From contig OZ018408.1 in the NCBI GenBank assembly GCA_963969595.1, positions 19,093,823 to 19,157,822 on the forward strand: a stretch of 64,000 bases of DNA, in the 5' to 3' direction. Origin of the DNA: Neckera pumila. Its lineage: Eukaryota; Streptophyta; Bryopsida; Hypnales; Neckeraceae. A model generated the notes under the pieces. The model had not been told where the DNA came from. It made no database searches and saw nothing but the letters and a program-made list of their open reading frames with translations. Position numbers and translations under genes: made by a program. This document shows, piece by piece, positions 1 to 11,932 of this stretch (the first letter of the stretch is position 1; every line of letters begins with the position of its first letter).

Positions 1-193
1 TTTGTGACCAACACGTGCAATGTTCATCGATTCTGGTGATGTAAAATCTGGCTCCGTCTCAATGTGATCAATCAAATAAGTCATTTTAAAACCACGAATC
101 CTGCTCCGTTAGCGGTTAAAAAAATTTCAACTAGGGTTTTGAGAATCCAGTGACAACGGTAGTATTGATGTCAAGAGTGGGGTGTTGCTGCAG

Positions 194-3100
194 CTTGAGT
201 ACAACTTCTCTGAATTATATGATTCCGTTTGGTCTGAGCGCCGCAGCGAGGTTCGTTTTCTTTACCTACACTTTGTGTCTTGGATGTGTGGAAGTACTGT
301 ACACATATTAAATGTTTCACGTGTATTCGGAAACAGGTTTATGTTCTACTATCAGGTATTTGAATGAAGACTTTTGGACTACTAAGCATGTACTTTGCAG
401 CAGTATGTGGTGTTATCCTCTTATTTCGAGTAGAAATCCCCTCGCCCCAAACAATACCTACCCATAAAACCTTCCCAATTGTAATGCAGTTTCTAATTTA
501 ATTCTATTTGTAAAGTTGTAATGCACTTACTAACTAACAGTAATGAAGGTAGAGTTTTAAGTATAGAGTCTGGGAGTTGAGAGTTTTTTACTACACCATT
601 TATTTCAATTATTGCCAGACTTACCAATTGTTTTATGTTCCATCATTAAATTTTAATACATTTTATTTTTTATGGGAAAAGAGACTATTGCCTTGTCCGG
701 TAAGTCACTGAAATTTTATAACGAAATGTATTCTAGCAAAAAATGTGATACACAACAATTAGTGCACCTTGCAGCAATTCAAATAAACAGTCCAGTTAAT
801 CTCTGCAACAATAGTTTGGGATTGTGTGTTTTTTCTTTTTCTATTCTCTTTTACAACATGAGCTAACTGAATGTAAGTTTTGGATTTTCAGCACAAGTTG
901 ATTGAATGTAAGTTTTGAATTTTCAGCACAAGAGTGGCGAATGAGCTTGGAGCAGGAGATGCTCCGGCTGCAAAACAAGCGGTGCTCTCTGTGGTGGGTC
1001 TGTCTGCTGCTCAAGCTCTGGTTGTTTCCAGCATGCTGTTGTTGCTCCGTCACCATTGGGGGTGGTTGTTTAGCGGTGATGCAGAAGTGGTGGAGACAGT
1101 GGCGGGCATCATGCCGTTCATTGCTTGCGTTGCTATTCTGGATGGCATCCAGGGTGTGCTCTCTGGTAGGTCGCACTATTCCATTTATTCTAGTTTTAGT
1201 GTATTATTATACTGCTTTGGAGTCTATGAACACAAGACATTGGTGTACCTATTTATACTCTATAAAACACCATTTATTGAGCTTTGGATTCTGGGTTGGC
1301 GTCTTGTTGAGTGAATTATGTTTAAGTAAGAAGAACCTAATTTTGACTCTACCTGTGCACATCAACTGAAGTGAATGGTTTTAGGTCTTTCTATCTTGTT
1401 AATACCCTAAAGAGTACCATTTATTGAGCTTTGGTTTTAGGTCATTACATCTTATTGATACTCTAGAGAGCACCATTTATTGAGCTTTGGATTCTGTAAA
1501 ACGATTTTAGGTCTTTCTACCTTATTCAACTTGGTAATTGAAGGCCAAACAAGTGGAAGAATAGATGTGTTCCAATTTGGTATATGGGTCATTATAGGAA
1601 ACGGGATCAGGTATTTCCAAAGGGCATTTTCAATCTAGCCTAGAAAACTAAATAGCACTTGGCACTCAGCACAATGGATGAAAAGTTCTTTTTGTATTGG
1701 ATTTTGCTTGTGAAGGAATCTTGTCCTACATTCTACTTTAGATGCTTTGTATTTGGTCCATGAACTATTTGTTGGGCTCATATTGGGAGTGTGATTGGGT
1801 TCCTTGTTATTGAAGATGCAACAAACCTCTAATTTGAAGTGCAAACGTAGAGACTCGCATTGAGAATGCTCTAGCAATTTTAGTATCCTTCAATATGACC
1901 AAGTTATCAAACTTGAAAGTCCCTCACTTTGAATCCTCCATTTCCATTTCTTTGCTATTTATGATGAATTTTTCTGGTTGTATTCTTTGAACGACTGTTC
2001 TGTTCTGGTCGTTTATGTCACTGAGCGGAATGCCTTTATTTGATGAAGGTGTGGCAAGAGGATGTGGGTGGCAAGAACTTGGCGCAGTTGTCAATTTGGG
2101 AGCTTTTTATGGAGTGGGAGTTCCCATATCGATCTTCCTCGCCTTTGTGTTTGACTTCGGTGGTCGGGTACGTCACTCTTGAAATGCTCCCAATTTGAAG
2201 TTGTTCTCTCTTTCTGTATCAGCACTGTAATCTCTTCAAATCAGGGTCGAAACATTGGATGTCAACATCGCTTCTTTGATTAGCAGTGAAATTCAACAAA
2301 TCTTTTAGGAACCTTCAAGGAAGTAATACACTTTCAGACTTTACAATACAAAAACAACAACATGCCGGCCTACATTTCTGAACCACCGAAGCATGTTTTG
2401 GGTGTTTTATGATTGATATTAGCTTTCAAATTTGGCTTCGTCTTTTTTGCTTGGAAACTTAGGGTTTAAGGCTGATTGGTCATTCCTGAAGATTCCTGAA
2501 GAGAAATGGCCCAGTAGACAATCTTCATAACATTAATTCCTGTTCTTTTTTAGTCAATAGTCTTGGTCATGAACATGACCGGAACACTAAGTATGAATTT
2601 TTGATATGCATGCAGGGACTCTTTATGGGTCTCATTTGTGGATTGGCTACTCAAACCCTTGTCCTCCTGTATATTACTTTGCGTACAGACTGGGAGAAAC
2701 AGGTGTGAAACTCTTATTGAGACGCTGTTCTTAGCTTCAACTGATTCAGTATGATTCTTCTGCTTGCAGTGTTGTCGTGTGGGCATTTGTGATGCTTATT
2801 ACACTGTCACTGGACTGGCATTTATGTCATAATATAGAGGCACTCAACCCTAATATAAACACCCTTGTTGTCGTGGGAAAATTGTTCTGTATATTGGAAA
2901 TGTGAGTGCGTGAGGTCAATGGTGAGTATGCAGTACAGATTTTGACAAAACTTGCGCAAATTGGCAGGTCCAGAAGGCAACAGCTCGTATAACGCACAAC
3001 GAGGAGGATCTACTTAACAAGGTTTGCTTTGTTTCTGTGTTTTCGTTTACATGTTTGTGTCTGCACTTGCTTACACGGGGTCTGGAGCTCAATTTTTCTG

Positions 3101-3332
3101 TTTCCCTGTATTTGTAGATTGTAGCATCCACCTTGGATGGTGGACTTTTGATTTTGATTTTGATTAGCGACTGGACAGCATTGCGGCTTTCGACCAACAT
3201 TGAAAGATGTATAGGACGTGTCTTCTTAGTACTCCGCGTTCACTGCATAGAATTGCAAGAGCAGCGCATTTTGATCAATACGTTGGATTATGATGTTGTT
3301 TTTTGCAGAATGACGATGGGAGTGAATGCTGA
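194..3332 (+). CDS. MATE-family efflux transporter, C-terminal part (5' end outside window)
   Basis: Multidrug and toxic compound extrusion (MATE) carrier, an integral membrane antiporter that exports metabolites or xenobiotics using an ion gradient (family knowledge). Supported exons are 194-250, 927-1165, 2049-2167, 2616-2702, 2968-3021 and 3309-3332; all junctions are GT/AG and stay in frame, giving 192 codons plus a TGA. The translation reads LNYMIPFGLSAAAS, then TRVANELGAGD (the conserved MATE motif), a hydrophobic helix, GVARGCGWQELGAVVNLGAFY, and PISIFLAFVFDFGGRGLFMGLICG. This is the second half of the 12-helix fold, ending in a short hydrophilic tail (ITHNEEDLLNK and a few more residues). 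The first half of the gene lies upstream of base 1; bases 1-193 look like intron. The last mini-exon (NDDGSEC) is the least certain. Family assignment is firm, substrate unknown. Confidence 0.88.
868..930 (+). repeat. Tandemly duplicated splice-acceptor region of a MATE intron
   Basis: A stretch reading GAATGTAAGTTTTGRATTTTCAG followed by CACAAG occurs twice in a row, about 35 bp apart (acceptor AGs near 891 and 926). Only the downstream acceptor gives an open frame (CACAAGAGTGGCG, T-R-V-A). The upstream one runs into TGA after two codons. Each copy also carries a GTAAGT donor-like hexamer. Confidence 0.7.
1268..1495. repeat. Intronic tandem repeat (56-bp unit) in the MATE gene
   Basis: Within the intron between the exons ending at 1165 and starting at 2049, two adjacent units at about 1377-1432 and 1433-1488 share GGTTTTAGGTC...CACCATTTATTGAGCTTT. 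The 26-bp end of the unit also occurs at 1268-1293. No coding potential. Confidence 0.7.
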
Positions 3333-4660
3333 CATAAGCTTCATGAATGGGCGCAGAATGGAAACACACGTGGAGACGCACCGAGTAGAGAGGCATTAGA
3401 TTTTTAGAGGAAAGAGATTGTAAACTGTTATAAGTCATAAATCGCCCTGTTATTTTTGCAGACATACCAGAATCAGTGAAGAGCATTGCTTGTGTTGGTC
3501 AGAGTTTAAGTAAAATTGGACAATACTGATGGTCCAATTTGCGCTTCTGGATGACCGTCCTTGAGGGGTTTAAATTGGTTGTGTTACGGTGTTCACAGCG
3601 TCGGTTGATATTTTCATGGCAGGAACATAATCTTCGGCCAGTACAAGTGCTTCGGTCCAAGGTCTGTGCAATCGACTCGAGTCCCATGGGCTCAGGAGCT
3701 GAGCTTCGACGACGCCTAACCGTTCCTCTCCCTCAACTTCATAGATGGGGAGCAATGGGTGAATTGACAGGCTGCTGTATCGCACCTCAAGCCATAGAAA
3801 TGTTCAACAATTTGAATCCAGTATGAATCCAGTTTTCTTTCGTAGCATCCATCGCCATATTCGATATAATTGATGGCGAAAATTTTAAAATGCGGCACCA
3901 TTCCAGACGCTTGTCTACATACTACTCCTAGCTTTGGAGCTTTGTGCACTTGAAATGTTACAATTTCGGAGTTCTGAAACACGCCAATTAACGAATATGA
4001 CCATCTCATCATGAGCTTGTGTTCCCTCTTGTGTTCAAGCAATTTCGGCCAAACCGTCGTATCTGTGGATACCGACTCCTGCAGTTATTCCAAGATTTCA
4101 GAAGTTCCAAGGTATGTAGCCGATAAAAATTCCACACTACAGCTTGAAATGCAGATAGGACTCCACGCACGATGATGGTGCAAAATTCTTAATTGTAATT
4201 TGGATGCTACAAATCGTGAAACAACCCATTTCAGTTTACAACTGGGTGACAAATCATGAGAGGTGTCCATCTACACTTTTAGCACAATCGATGCAACTGT
4301 ACAGAACTCTTTTTGAGAAGGATGCACTCCATATACAGTGACACGAAAAAAAAGTAGGACCCTAAAATCTGACTAGGCAAAATTGAGTCCTACGAGCGTA
4401 CTTCTGTAGCGCACGTGACTGACTGGATGCCTAAATGTGTACTCTCACCGGTGCTCAACATGTGGGAGTCTTTCCAGCCCTTTCAACACATGTAGCAATA
4501 AATCTGTAACAAGCTGCTGTAAGCAATAACTAGTCAGCTCAATGAATCTCGTTGTCATAAGATACAGTAGGGGGTTGTCACAGAGAAAGCTTTTGGTTCA
4601 GTTCTGTTCCGAGGCTTGAAAACCTCCTACACAGTGGCAAGTAATTTTGGGACACCCTTG
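3333..4660. other. Convergent intergenic region between MATE and PRUNE-like genes
   Basis: The two flanking genes converge here, so this stretch should hold both 3' UTRs and their polyadenylation regions. No open frame with recognisable homology, RNA gene or repeat was seen. Confidence 0.5.
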
Positions 4661-7600
4661 CTACTGAGCACTGGGACGGTTTCGGAACCAACCTCTCTTG
4701 TTTAGTGGCACCTTGCTCTTGGTATCAGGAGCAGATTTGCTGCGCAGTTTCGTTGAGTGATCAGGCTCTGATTTACGGCTTGCTGCTGCTGTTGTTGTTG
4801 GCTTTGGTGGCTCCACAGGAGCAATTATGGACGTTGGTCTGCTCATTGGCTTGGGTTGCTCTACGCCTGGACCACTTGGACCCATTTGTTCTACTGCAAC
4901 AAAGATTCCATCTTCTCTCAAGTTACTTTCACATATCAAACCGGTGCAATTAGAGAGCAACTAGAGAAATAATAGAATTGCTCTACAGGTTCGCGCTCAA
5001 CTGTGAAAATGGAGAGTCTCGAGTCACGGAGAAATTAAACGAAAATGCATTGTTATGACGACTCAATGAACGGCATTTGGATATCACTTGGTCTAAGTAA
5101 CAAATCCTCTGCTAAATTCAATTGAAAGATAACAGAAGGATTTGTCTTACCTCTAAGAGCATTAGAATCTCCATATATCTCTTTGATAAATGCGGTAACG
5201 TAATTCTCGTCTCGGATGTTCACCACTGCAGTCACATTGTTAACCTCCAATTAGAAAGACTATTCATTGCAAGGCTCATACCCCGCAAGACTATTCGTTG
5301 CAAGACTTCATTGAAACTATGTCAATTAGCCGTTACTCCGAGGCCCCAACCAGATAAAGTCAGGGTTTGCAGTAAAATAATCAGTTGAGAAACATACAGT
5401 GTTTGTAAAAGCCGTTTCTTCCTAATGACCCAGCTCCCACCAGCAGAATAGTTGCCTGCTGCTTGTCCCTTGCTGACCCAGACGACAGATTCTTTGTGTC
5501 TACGAGAATTCCTGCAAGCTGTTCCCATCCAAATAAGTTACTAACCTCATCATGTTTGTTAAAATGGCAGATTCCGCTGAATTGCCATTGATTTAGTTGC
5601 CGAATTGAAACCTCAGATCTACACTAGTCCTAGTATTTAGTGCTCTGGGCAGTTGAACTACACAATTTTGGCACTCTAAATCATTCCATTTCAATATGTG
5701 TGACCAGAGTTAATCTATCCGGAGTCAAATTTGCATTCAGCATCATAAATGGAAAAAATTCAAGATATCGGCACTCTTTGAGACACTGATATGGAAGCAC
5801 AAAACTACACCGGTCCTTGTTTTTTAGAGCTTGGACAAATGGATTGCACACTTGCCGCTTCTGAATCCATGTTCAGGAAAATGAACATGCTTCAGAAATA
5901 AAATAGTTGAATAGTTTCCAGTTCATGCTCCCGTGACTGCATGAAATGCTTAGAAAGCAAGGTTAGAAAGAGGACTGGAGTTCAGGGGCATACCAACAGT
6001 GTCTTCATGTAGCGTGCTTGGAGGAGCTTCGGAGCTTCCTGTCGAAACTTCTCCGAAACCATGGTGCAGCTCGAGACTACCTGCATTGCATTCCGCAAGG
6101 TTTTTTAGGGCTAAGGGTTTAGAGCTTAGGGTTTAGGGTTTAGGGCGTAGTTAATTTCCTTCAGCAAGAGACTACCACATCCAGTTTTCTATCAACGAGC
6201 CTGTATTGGTACTTGGCAGCTTTTTTCAAGAAGAGTCAATTGGCTACCGCGTGATGGATTTGGAATAGAAATAGTATTACCTCGTTTTTCGTTTGCAAGA
6301 TGTCTTGGCCAGAGACAGCCCGTTTCACACGCCCGGCGATAACCGTCTCAGCAGCCATTGAGACCTGCACAGTGGTTGCCATTCATGAGCTTCCCGAGCT
6401 CCAAAAACAATTGCTGATTTTTTACCAGTTAGATGGTGCACTCATAGAATGACGAAGCCTATCACCGAGGTAGTCAGCCAGAAATGATCAGATTCTTGCA
6501 TGATAAGGTGCATTCCTCATTTCCACAACTTCTCTAAGAGTCATTCCTCAGACACTTTTTGTCATTTCGTGAGCTTCCAAAACCATCTCCTATTTGCAAC
6601 AGTTAGAAGATGGTGCACTCATAGAAGGACGAGGTCCAACACCAAGGTAGTCAGTCAAAACTATTAGATTCCTGCATAAATAGTTGCATTCTTCGTTTCT
6701 ACAGTGTCTCTAAAAGTCATTCATCGAACACATCTGTCCTCCCCAGCGTTTCAGGGTTAAGAATGTTACGGAGTATGTCCCATGATAAATAGGTGAGTCT
6801 AATTTCATGCAGTAAAGCTTCAAACTACAGCCCAGGTTCAAAAGCAAGCATTGATGAAATTGGTCACCTCGTCAAGGAAGAGCACGGCGCTGGCGTCAAT
6901 GCCGCAGACATGAAACAGCCACGCCGCATCACGATGCTCCCACATCTCCTTCTGGCACATGTTCATGACCGGAATGGGGTGCCACTTTGCGGACGCGGAC
7001 GCCATGGTATTCTCCAGCAGCCACGCTGTGCACAGCGTGGAGATCATGGAGCCCAAGCCTTGCCCCGCTTCCGACAAGATCATGTGAAAAGACTTGGAAC
7101 TCTCGTCACTGCTGAACGACTCCAGGAACCGCTTCTTCTGCAGCGCCAGGAACTTGTTCAAATGCTCGACCTCCCGGCACTTGAAGAAGAATTTCATGAG
7201 CGTGTTGTCTGTGGGAGGCGGCCGATCACGCCCGGCCACTATTTGCTCGAACGAATTCCCCACCTGCAGCAGCCGCGGCGACCAAGGAGCTGGCAAAATA
7301 CTCAATTCACTGCCTGATTTCGAACTCTCACGGTCATCAGACACCATGGATCGAGCTCTCCGGGAACCAGATGTAGGAGTTGCGGTGTCCGATGGGGATT
7401 GCGCTGGTAGTGCATTCTTCGCTGCAGGACGTTTCACCAGAGTGGTGATATTGACGTCTTCGCGCAACAACTGCTCGCTGCGAGCGTAAGGTGATGGTTG
7501 CGAGGTGAAATCGAAGCTCTGGGATCCTGGGGCGACAGCGCTTCGTGAAGCGCTTTGCGTTTCAACCGACCCCGGTGATGGTGCGAAGACGCCAGGACTG

Positions 7601-10002
7601 GATGGGGAGCTCTGGAGTCCTAACCACGGTGGCGATGGCGCAGGGAGTCTTGGACTGGTGGTAATGCTCAACAGAGCTTCGCCAGGTTGCAACTTGTTTC
7701 CCTTTGGAATGGGGTGTATCGGGCTTGTGGGCGGGCCGGCCGGCGCGCTCACGTGTATTGGCAGTTGGAACTCTGGCGCGTTGAATCCCTTGATAATCGT
7801 CCGCTGGGAGTTGTTTCCCGTGGGACTGATCGGTGGCGTCGTGTTCGCGGGTTCGGACCTTGATGTTGAGCCTTTCCGTGAGTTTTCGAAGAGCTGGTTG
7901 TTTGGTTCGTCCTTGCTGCCTGGCGTGGCGAGAATGAGCGCTGCAGTTTGGAGAAAAGTGCCCGTGGTGGAGGGCGTGGTCGCCGGGAGTGCGGCAGCGG
8001 CTTGTTTCGTTTGGCCATAGCGAGGGGTAGTTCGCCGCGACTTGGTGCTCGTGTCAGAGCCTGAGTCAGAGACGTGATGGTCAGGCGCGACGCGTGAGTT
8101 TACGAGGCGGGGTTTTCTCGGCGATTTGTCTGGTGGTCCGAGTAATTCGGTGGTGGTCATCAAGGCGGGACGTCTCTGGCGCTGCAAATCCGTCGCGTCG
8201 CCGGTGCGACGGGGTTTTCTCGGGGACGGCGAGTGGTCTGGTAGCGCTGATAGTAATTCGCTGGCAGTGGTGAGCGAGGTGGGACGTCGCCGGCGCTGGA
8301 ACTCGGTCGCGTCGCCCGCGAGTGGCCGTGGAGGTGTGAGCAGTTCCTGCACGTCGCGCTTGGGGAGCTTCTGCTTCGGAGAGAACAAATCCTCGACCGC
8401 ATTGCTGAGGTTGCCCGCGTCCCAGGTGGAGTTTCGACGGTGCTTTCCCATGACCTTCGAGACGCTGGCCTTCTCAGAGTTGAACCTCGCCGACGCCGTC
8501 AACATAGTTTTGTCGACAGGCTCCGTGGAGCTTGCGTCGGTAGGGTGCCCATGAAAGGTCGAGCCACGCACCTCCTCTGGGTAAACGTCACTTTCGTCGT
8601 TGGTCGCGTTTCGCCCCTGCAACTTCTGGTGCACTCGCTGAAACCACAGCTTCGACTTCACGGTCTCCGACTTCGCGTGCGTCTTGTGCTTGTGGCTATG
8701 GGCTTTCGAACTGACTTCTGAGCACGTGGTGCTTACACTCGACACCGACGATCGCGGGCTCTCGGTGGGATCCACTTTTGCAACCGCACCATCGGTCTCC
8801 ACATTCTCGCGTTCAGGTCCAATCTTAGCTCCTGCTTCAGCTGCTACTGGAGATTCAGCTTTGGATTCAGTACGCTGCGAGATGACGTCTTTCACGCCAC
8901 TATTCTTCGATCTGGAACTCACCTTGACGCTGCTCTTCTTCCCCAACTTGGATGCACCCCAATGCAACATGCGCCGTAGCATCCCCGCGGGCTTCACATC
9001 CACCTTCGCCGCCTCTAGCTCGGGTTTGAGCGGCTCCGAATGCGAAATCAATGGCTCCGAATGCGAGACCAAAGGCAATCCTTCAAACGATTTCAGAGCT
9101 CTAGCATCCCCTTCCACGGGCGCGAAGCTTGACTCGCTCCTGCTGGAGGCGCTTCGCATGTTCTCCCGCATGTTGCTGCCATCACCGAAGAGGGTGGACG
9201 TCGCTTGCAGCTTCAGCAGCGCGGGACTGGGCGTGTTTTTGGAGCGCCCACTTCCTTCAGACGAAGACTTCTGGAACTCGGGAGGATCCTGAGCTGATTT
9301 CTCGGATGGCAATGGCAATGTGCTTCCTGTCCTCACGCGCAAGTGCGCCGGCGCGGGTGCAGGCTTACCCTCAAAGCTCAATTCCAACTTAGGCAATTCG
9401 TCCTGCGACCGCGGCGGCGAGTCCAGCGGCGATTCCGGCGATTCCAGCGATTCCAATGTAGGCAACGAGTCGTAGAAAGTCTCGGACTGCGATTGCTGCG
9501 AAGCGCCGCTAGACTGCGATTTGCGCGCTTCATGACTGGGTGTCACGGACTCTTTGCTATTCCATTCCAGACGTTTGGAAGGTGTCCGCAACCGCGGCGA
9601 CGGCGGCTCCCGACCCGCTTCATTGTGAAGATTCTCAAATGAAGCACGGATACTGCGAACGCTGCGAGCGCTTTTCGGACTCTCGCTGACGGCGGGAGAG
9701 CTTGACCTAGGCGTGCCCGTTTTCACCTTGAGCTCCGACATGAAAAGATCTGGTTGCAGAAACGTCGACGAATCCCACCGCGGCTTCTCAACCATGTGCT
9801 TCTCGATGGGGGGCGCACCATCGACGAGATTCTCGACGTCCACATTGAGTTTCGCAGGTTTGCGTTTCGCAATGCCCTCGGGCTTCATTGTCGATGAAGA
9901 AGACGATGAAGACGGCGACGATGACGACATTGAGGCGCCTTTGCGGGGCGTCGCTCCCTGTCGCTGCGCACTGGATTGCGGCCCGCCCTGCATGGCGCCC
10001 AT
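4661..10002 (-). CDS. PRUNE/exopolyphosphatase-like (DHH-DHHA2) domain protein with very long disordered N-terminus; catalytic motifs degenerate
   Basis: Six exons join in phase: 10002-6868, 6364-6281, 6080-5994, 5518-5398, 5225-5151, 4893-4661, giving about 1244 aa. Exon 1 starts at the first ATG of the frame (MGAMQGGPQ). It encodes about 930 residues of Ser/Pro/Lys/Arg-rich, probably disordered sequence, then FHMILSEAGQGLGSMIS, HPIPVMNM, HRDAAWLFHVCGID and LFLDE. Later exons give AAETVIAGR, VSGQDILQTKNE, VVSSCTMVSEKF, LLLAGILVDTKNL and a DHHA2-like end, then a charged tail. This order matches the PRUNE1/PPX1 exopolyphosphatase fold. At the position of the usual N-E-A-C-D-L-D-S-type motif the sequence is SEAGQGLGS, and no D-H-H motif remains, so phosphatase activity is unlikely. 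A scaffold or binding role is inferred. The fold assignment rests on remembered family patterns; the exon model is strong. Confidence 0.75.
6115..6147. repeat. Interstitial telomere-like repeat (AGGGTTT)n in intron 2
   Basis: Degenerate copies of the plant telomere unit: GGGCTAAGGGTTTAGAG, then CTTAGGGTTTAGGGTTTAGGG. They lie in the intron between the second and third exons of the PRUNE-like gene. Read on the coding strand they are AAACCCTAA telo-box motifs. Confidence 0.7.
6380..6735. repeat. Diverged tandem duplication inside intron 1 of the PRUNE-like gene
   Basis: Two units about 174 bp apart share GTTAGA(AG)ATGGTGCACTCATAGAA, the CCRAGGTAGTCAG segment and a TCTCTAARAGTCATTC end. The lower-coordinate unit begins near 6380 and the second near 6560. 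Together they make up most of the 498-bp intron. Confidence 0.7.
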
Positions 10003-10970
10003 CGCTGCATCAGTCCATGGGAGTGCCGCCAAGCGCGCTCTTCCGCATTCCGCAATAATGTCAATTCAGCTTCCAATGCTTGCAACTCGGGTGCAACTCT
10101 TCCATTGCGAACAAAACCTCCCACAAAACCCCTGAGCCGAACCACAAGCCCATATGGAAACAAGTGTATCACCTGCTACGCAACTCTAACCATTCGACCA
10201 TTTCAAAGCATGCAATCATGACGTGCACATGAATCTCTCACGACGCCTTGGATTCTCCGTCGCGTCTTTCTGAGCTCCGACATGCCGCAGCAATAGCAGT
10301 AACCAACCTATCATAGAACGCTATCTCACAAACAGAACCTCCGTAACCAGAGAGCCAGCTTGACATCGCATTGTTTACAACTCCTCATAAACCCTCCATA
10401 TCATGTACCCTTGCACCTAATAATAAGACTCCAAAAACTCTCATTCTACCCCCAAGTCCCCAACCCATAACACTCTAGATATCAATGGCACAATGCACAT
10501 GCACCGCGGCCAGCCTCTTGTGCCCAACCATCAAAAAACTGACTTGCACAGAACTGTCTAGAGCTACACAGGTACGATTCCGCACAGACCATTTCCTGCA
10601 GTGCATTCCCAAAGTGTGATCTGATTTGGTTGCATCATCACCAAGAACGCTAGCAGATGGATAGCAATCCAAAAAGGGGGATAAAAAAAGGGAAAAAATA
10701 AGAGACCAGAGAGGGGAAATTTAGCGACGGAGAATCCAAGGGATGGCTTCTTGATGTCGATGAGGATGACTGAAGACGACTGTTGCAGAGGCCGAGAGAG
10801 AGTCGGAAGTCGGAACCATACAGTCATACACACTAACTTAGGTTTGTCCGAATTAGCAGGCAACGCGAGTCACCGTGCTCCTTCCATTCCAAAAGGAAGC
10901 TTAAATATAAACCTCCGCTTCAACGACCCTTCGTAATTGGCACCAAAAGTGGTCCTTAATTTTAGCATCA
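10003..10970 (-). promoter_or_regulatory. Presumed 5' UTR and promoter of the PRUNE-like gene
   Basis: Non-coding sequence directly upstream of the ATG at 10002, with composition intermediate between the GC-rich first exon and the AT-rich DNA beyond 11 kb. No convincing open frame was seen. A TATA box or start site cannot be assigned with confidence, so the limits are approximate. Confidence 0.35.
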
Positions 10971-11748
10971 TCATTCAGCGCCATAGCTAGAAACTGGTCA
11001 AAAATTATTAATCACACAGTGAGTACTCACGTACGCATGCAGTGAAAGTGAAAATGAGGTCCGCAGTCCGAAGAGGAAATATCGCTGTTGTCGATTCATT
11101 CTGTGACCTCAACAGTATTATGAAACTATGAATAGGACTATAGGAGTACAGGATTGCTGAATGGTAGCCAATAAGCTTATTAGTCATGAGATAATCCTGG
11201 AAGAATAGTGCAAAATGTTGAGCAATTAGTTGAATGAGTGGATTTCTTGGGAGCCGAATTCAAGGCTGTATCTCGTGTAAATCGGTAATCCGGGCACCGT
11301 CACTTTAATGGTGTGGAAATTGCGGACTGGGACAGGATTTGGAGGGGTCTAATTCAGGGCGTGGGCTGTCGTTATGCTGGAGAGCTAGAGGGAAGACGTG
11401 AGGGGCGATCAATGCTCTTCAGGGTCCAATTGGGGAGGGTGCGCTCTAGTTGTTCCCTCCTTTTCAGTCTCTCATAACTCTTGGTGCGGCTGTTCGAGGC
11501 TTTCCCTCCTTTTGCCGTTATTGCTTTTCTAGGTGCTGGCCAATCTTGAGAGGAAGCATCTTGGATCCAGGCCTCTACTACACTTGGGGAAAGTCGAACT
11601 GTAGAGGTTCATCCCACCTTCGATTTCAAGGGACCCAAATAGTTTGTTCATCTTGCCATGTTGCATGCCATATTTTTAAGAAAAAGTAGGAGTGACGCTA
11701 AGACTACATACAACAACCTCTAGCCACAATCTTAAGAAGCCAATTTGG

Positions 11749-11932
11749 CAAGAGTACAATAAGTACATCCAAATGTGATACCTCCCATTGTCCAACACCA
11801 AAAAAATATACTTCAAGAAATACCTTCATCATTTAAAATGCAAGAGTACTATAAGTACATCCAAATGTGATACCTCCCGTTGTCTAACACCAAAAAAACA
11901 TACTTCAAGAAATACCTTCATCATTTAAAATC
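11749..11932. repeat. 92-bp tandem duplication
   Basis: Two adjacent copies (about 11749-11840 and 11841-11932) share AAGTACATCCAAATGTGATA, ACCAAAAAAA and TTCAAGAAATACCTTCATCA with only a few differences, so the duplication is fairly recent relative to the surrounding repeats. Confidence 0.85.

Noticed and set aside
6838..6867. Extension of PRUNE-like exon 1 to the in-frame stop (VTNFINACF)
   Set aside because: A GT donor at 6867-6866 joins in phase to the exon at 6364, which continues the domain. The residues before the stop do not fit the family.
10003..10032. Earlier start of the PRUNE-like frame at a TTG (10032)
   Set aside because: TTG is not a normal plant nuclear start; the first ATG in frame is at 10002.
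6793..10135. Many long plus-strand frames across 6.8-10.1 kb
   Set aside because: They are shadows of the GC-rich first exon of the minus-strand PRUNE-like gene; they lack homology and have compositions typical of antisense frames.
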